Positions 19,132 to 22,065 of a stretch of DNA of 22,065 bases are shown one piece after another (the first letter of the stretch is position 1; every line of letters begins with the position of its first letter). Under the pieces are notes generated by a model. The model saw only the letters and a list, made by a program, of their open reading frames with translations, was not told the origin of the DNA and ran no database searches. The position numbers and the translations under genes were made by a program. The DNA comes from a virus: positions 1 through 22,065 of the IMG/VR virus record IMGVR_UViG_3300047550_003964; one strand, 5' to 3'.

Positions 19132-21515
19132 TACAAACCGCCAACAAACAGAAGAGGCTTACCACTTTGTTGTTCTAAAAGAAGTTTTTGACGGAAAGTA
19201 TCAACTAAATCATTCTCACTTGTCACATTACCTGCGACATTGAGATTGATAACCATTCCTGCATTTTCTGCCATACGGAAAGAGCCAGGGTCAAAGGTTG
19301 AGGTTGCGCCAATGCCAGGGCCATCAAACATTCCCATTGCACGCAATCTTGCTTGCTCATCTCCAAGGGCATTGAGCGAAGTGGTGCTAAGAGAATCAGT
19401 CAAAGTGTCAATGTGTTCTTTCAAAAGGAAATTTATACCCGTTCCAACTTCTGTTCCTTTGCGCAGCTCAGTCAAGGTTTCAATTTGTTCTCTAAGAGCA
19501 ACAGGAACAGCATCAGGAAAAACTCCACTAGGCCCACCACCAGGCGCACCACCAGGAGTTCCACCAGGAGTTCCACCAGGAGTTCCACCAGGTGAGGGCT
19601 TTGGAACTGCGCCAGGAGTGCCACTATTTAGAACAGCAAGATAAGCGTTAAGAGCTGTAAGAGCATTTATCCAAGACTGCTCTGCTAATGCGCCAGGGTC
19701 ATCCCAAGTTGTTGAGAAAACTGTTCCTGCTTGCACTGTTTTTGCATAATCAAGAACACCTTGACGAGTCAAACCCCACTTGCCCATCAACTCTTCAATT
19801 TCCTTATCGTCAATCTTTTCGTCTTTAAGGGCGCGGGTGAAATCTACATACTTCTCGGCTTCTTCTTTTGTCAGACCCCACTTCATTAGCAGGTTGACAA
19901 TAGGGCCATCGTTTAGGTCTGTGGTATTTGCAGCGTAAATTCTCGCAATGTATTCAAGAACTTGTCCTGTTGTTATGCCCCACTTTGAGGCTAGGACATT
20001 GACTTCTTCGCTTGAGATTGTGCGATCCGATAGAACTTGCAGAAGGTCTGCATAACGCTGAGCATTTTCATTGACCTTCATCTGAATTTCAGCGTTTTTG
20101 ATTAAGGCTTCAACCTTGCGAAGTTCCTCAATATTTGCCTGCTTGACAAGATTTAAGCGAGCTGCCTCTAATTGAATTGCATCTTTTTCTGTGGTGGGCG
20201 TGACCTTGAATTGTTTTTTCAATGCTGCAAGAGCAGCTTCAGAAGCAATTTGCTCTTTGGTTTTCTTGTTTAAGGTTGTCGTGATTTGAACATTTCTAAG
20301 ATTCTTCAAGTTGGCATTAGCAGTTGCCTTTGAAAGTCTGTCAAGGTCTTTTAAGTGACCAACAACAACAGAGGACTGTTTTTCCATCGCCTCGGTGTTA
20401 TCGTTGAGGCCTTCAGTCATATTTTGCATTGCAATATAGGCTGCGCCTGCTGCGACTGTGAATGCTGCAATGCCTGCTGCTGCTGCAATTGCCGATGTTC
20501 CGCCTGTTGCGAAAGCGGTGGCGGTGCCTGCGGCGGTGCCTGCGACCGCCTGTTTTGTAAATGCTCCTGTGAGCAGAGTGATTATGCCGATGAGAGCTTT
20601 GACACCATTATAGACGGCGGTGGAAACGAAAAGTCCAAAAAGCAATGCGCCGAAGGCTTGGAAGAATGCCAAGTTGTCTGAAATTGTCTTGAACATCTTG
20701 GCAAGACCCTTGCCAGCATTAAGAGCAAACTGCGCAACATCGCGCAAAGTGTCTGCAATCTGATCCTTATTGTTTGCGATAAATTCTTCAAATACAGGCA
20801 GGACTTGAGTTTGAAAGACAGTTGCTAATTCTTCCAATACAGGAATCAAGGCATAGCCAAGAGTTTCTAAGGTTTCATCAAAAGAAATACGCAGAGCAGT
20901 CATCCTGCCTTCAAAGGTGCCTGCCTTTGTTGCTGCTGCGCCTGCGAATGTTTTGCTTAGTTCGTCAAGAGCTGCGTTTAGGTCTTTGCTCTTCTTAACA
21001 TCATCAGATAAAGTCACTCCAACTTTCGTGAGAGCGCCAATGTTCCCGCCAACTGCTTTGGCAAGCGCCAAGGAAACTGATTGTAAATCTTTTCCTCTAT
21101 CTGCCGAAATATCAAGAGCAAGGTTTTGCAATGATTGAGCCTGAGTGACATCTTTGGTTGCTGTGAGCAAAGTTGCAAAACTTGGCCTTAATTCGTCATC
21201 AGTGACGGCAACGGCTCTTTGTTGCGCGGAGATGTAATCTTCAACCGAGGCAATTGCCGCTTCATTTGCGTTTGTGGTGTTGCGAAGGGTATTCGCAAGC
21301 AATGCTTGTGACTTCTGATCCGCGATAGCCGCTTCAACGCCGTCTTTGCCGAGCTTGACTGCCAGCGCCCCTGCCGCGAGGGCGGCCACGCCAAATGCCT
21401 TGGCAATTTTCTTGCCGGCATCTTTGAAATTTTGTTCAAGTTTGTTGAGGTCTTTTACTGCCTGCTTTGAACCTTTGTCGTTATAGACGGTGACAATGCG
21501 TTCAATAATTGCCAT
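19131..21515 (-). CDS. tape measure protein
   Basis: The 794-aa protein has the tape measure hallmarks. Long helical, coiled-coil N-terminal regions (about 1-260) are followed by hydrophobic segments at about 285-316 and 340-362 that can insert into the host membrane, a charged helical region and a flexible, Pro/Gly-rich stretch (640-664, PGGT units). Three KWGxT segments at 511, 545 and 579 are spaced exactly 34 residues apart. With about 0.15 nm per residue, tails near 120 nm would be expected. AAGG lies about nine bases before the ATG at 21515. It sits just after the truncated gene and before minor tail genes, as normal. Confidence 0.88.
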   Translation of the reverse strand: MAIIERIVTVYNDKGSKQAVKDLNKLEQNFKDAGKKIAKAFGVAALAAGALAVKLGKDGVEAAIADQKSQALLANTLRNTTNANEAAIASVEDYISAQQRAVAVTDDELRPSFATLLTATKDVTQAQSLQNLALDISADRGKDLQSVSLALAKAVGGNIGALTKVGVTLSDDVKKSKDLNAALDELSKTFAGAAATKAGTFEGRMTALRISFDETLETLGYALIPVLEELATVFQTQVLPVFEEFIANNKDQIADTLRDVAQFALNAGKGLAKMFKTISDNLAFFQAFGALLFGLFVSTAVYNGVKALIGIITLLTGAFTKQAVAGTAAGTATAFATGGTSAIAAAAGIAAFTVAAGAAYIAMQNMTEGLNDNTEAMEKQSSVVVGHLKDLDRLSKATANANLKNLRNVQITTTLNKKTKEQIASEAALAALKKQFKVTPTTEKDAIQLEAARLNLVKQANIEELRKVEALIKNAEIQMKVNENAQRYADLLQVLSDRTISSEEVNVLASKWGITTGQVLEYIARIYAANTTDLNDGPIVNLLMKWGLTKEEAEKYVDFTRALKDEKIDDKEIEELMGKWGLTRQGVLDYAKTVQAGTVFSTTWDDPGALAEQSWINALTALNAYLAVLNSGTPGAVPKPSPGGTPGGTPGGTPGGAPGGGPSGVFPDAVPVALREQIETLTELRKGTEVGTGINFLLKEHIDTLTDSLSTTSLNALGDEQARLRAMGMFDGPGIGATSTFDPGSFRMAENAGMVINLNVAGNVTSENDLVDTFRQKLLLEQQSGKPLLFVGGL
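19540..19592 (+). repeat. 12-bp tandem repeat inside the tape measure gene
   Basis: Three full copies of a CCAGGAGTTCCA-type 12-mer, with flanking variants, encode the Pro-Gly-Gly-Thr repeats of the tape measure protein (residues about 641-660) on the minus strand. Such low-complexity repeats can expand or contract by slippage. They are explained by the coding function, so no independent role is claimed. Confidence 0.7.
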
Positions 21516-21518
21516 TGT

Positions 21519-22065
21519 CTAACCTTCTCTCTGATTCAAATTTGCATCCATCCGTGCCTGTGCTTTGCTTTCAGCATCTTTAATTGCTTCAAAGATAGCA
21601 CGCTGAGCATTCTTCTTGTTGTCGTCAACTGCTCTGATAAGAGCGCGACCTTTATCTTGACCCAAGCCTTTAGATGTTGGCAAAACTCCATAATACTTTT
21701 CAACTGCTTGGATAAAGTCTTGAGAGGCAGTTGGATTTGTGGATCGTGATGCGCGGGTTCTTGCGCGACTTGCTTTGCTTCCGCGACCGGCAGTTTCAAA
21801 GATAGCTCCTGCGGCATCGCGCTGAATAACGCCATACGAATTGCGAAAGCCTGTGGCACTTGATTTAGAACTTGGCGATGTTGATTTGATTCCTGCTTTA
21901 GCTTTGGCGGCATCGAAGCGCACAAAACTTCCTCGGCCTTGACCCTGTTGTAATGGGCCAATTAAGCCTGCATTTTTGTTCTCACGCGCCCATCCTGAAG
22001 GATGAATGTCAAAAGGTATATGTTCGCGGGCTTGTGTGACAACCTTGCTCAAGACACCTTTGATT
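21519..22065 (-). CDS. unknown protein upstream of tape measure (5' end missing)
   Basis: The reading frame stays open to the edge, so the TTG at 22052 is probably internal and the gene is cut off. The visible part has GLIGPLQQGQGRGSFVRFDA, then GFRNSYGVIQRDAAGAIFETAGRG, an Arg/Ser-rich linker and a C-terminal helical domain (QDFIQAVEKYYGVLPTSKGL, then AQRAIFEAIKDAESKAQARM). The position three bases before the tape measure gene suggests a tail assembly or minor structural role, but no family is recognised. The start outside the window could alter this reading. Confidence 0.55.
   Translation of the reverse strand, partial: IKGVLSKVVTQAREHIPFDIHPSGWARENKNAGLIGPLQQGQGRGSFVRFDAAKAKAGIKSTSPSSKSSATGFRNSYGVIQRDAAGAIFETAGRGSKASRARTRASRSTNPTASQDFIQAVEKYYGVLPTSKGLGQDKGRALIRAVDDNKKNAQRAIFEAIKDAESKAQARMDANLNQREG

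Noticed and set aside
19540-19592. Short repeat resembling a CRISPR or satellite array
   Set aside because: Units are 12 bases with no spacers and encode PGGT repeats in frame.
20355-20681. Plus-strand cysteine-rich frame in the tape measure gene
   Set aside because: The Cys-rich stretch is the reverse reading of Ala/Gly-rich codons; no start signals, and the tape measure protein on the other strand is convincing.
1-22065. Integrase or insertion sequence indicating a prophage
   Set aside because: No tyrosine/serine recombinase, transposase or clear inverted terminal repeats were seen; lifestyle is undecided.

Overview
The window is a stretch of a tailed-phage (siphovirus-type) genome. Its probable host is an actinobacterium, most likely an aquatic one. 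The evidence for an actinobacterial host is a WhiB-family Fe-S regulator, a Cas4-like exonuclease, a PrimPol-helicase and small zinc-ribbon proteins of the kind common in actinophages. The moderate GC content (by eye) and the cosmopolitan glycan/sulfotransferase cargo fit freshwater or marine actinobacteria better than Streptomyces or Mycobacterium; this last step is inference. Gene packing is extreme: most neighbours overlap by 1-4 bases (ATGA, GTGA, TAATG), so translation is probably coupled along long transcripts.

Layout, read along the minus strand (high to low coordinates). (1) 22065-14431 is the tail module: a 5'-truncated protein, the tape measure protein, a minor tail protein, a tail-fibre-like protein, a seven-unit beta-propeller-like repeat protein, a small helical protein, an AT-rich sulfotransferase and a small conserved structural-type protein. 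(2) 14429-13252 is lysis: a membrane/coiled-coil protein, a CHAP endolysin, a holin-like protein that overlaps the endolysin by about 100 bases, and a DUF6378 protein. (3) 13268-10994 is a glycan cassette: two GT-A type glycosyltransferases and an NAD-dependent sugar epimerase/dehydratase.

(4) 9863-10997 is the only plus-strand block. It holds an unknown 104-aa protein, a 41-aa ribbon-helix-helix protein, a stand-alone 152-aa Prim-Pol domain and a two-helix membrane protein. It converges on the glycan cassette with a 4-base stop overlap.

(5) 9696-44 on the minus strand is the replication/recombination/early module: a small membrane protein, an unknown protein, a Holliday-junction-resolvase-like nuclease, WhiB, a lytic transglycosylase, a YqaJ-associated-type protein, a 26-residue proline-rich small ORF, a Cas4-like exonuclease, two small proteins (one probably a DNA-binding accessory), a structured RNA with a tRNA-like 3' part, a beta-class DNA methyltransferase, two small overlapping ORFs, and a PrimPol-helicase. 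A region of inverted and tandem GGTTCGGTTA-type repeats follows, then zinc-ribbon proteins, small unknowns, an endonuclease VII-like protein and an HNH endonuclease. The HNH gene ends just before what may be the start of the next gene, a position where terminase genes are usually found.

Best leads for something undescribed are the plus-strand RHH/Prim-Pol/membrane cassette in a phage that already has a PrimPol-helicase; the iteron and hairpin region at 2186-2292; the structured RNA at 6060-6197; the dual-coded endolysin/holin region; and the combination of two glycosyltransferases, an epimerase and a sulfotransferase that may decorate virion or host glycans. No integrase, CRISPR array or insertion sequence was seen. 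Everything here is from reading the sequence; no database search was run.
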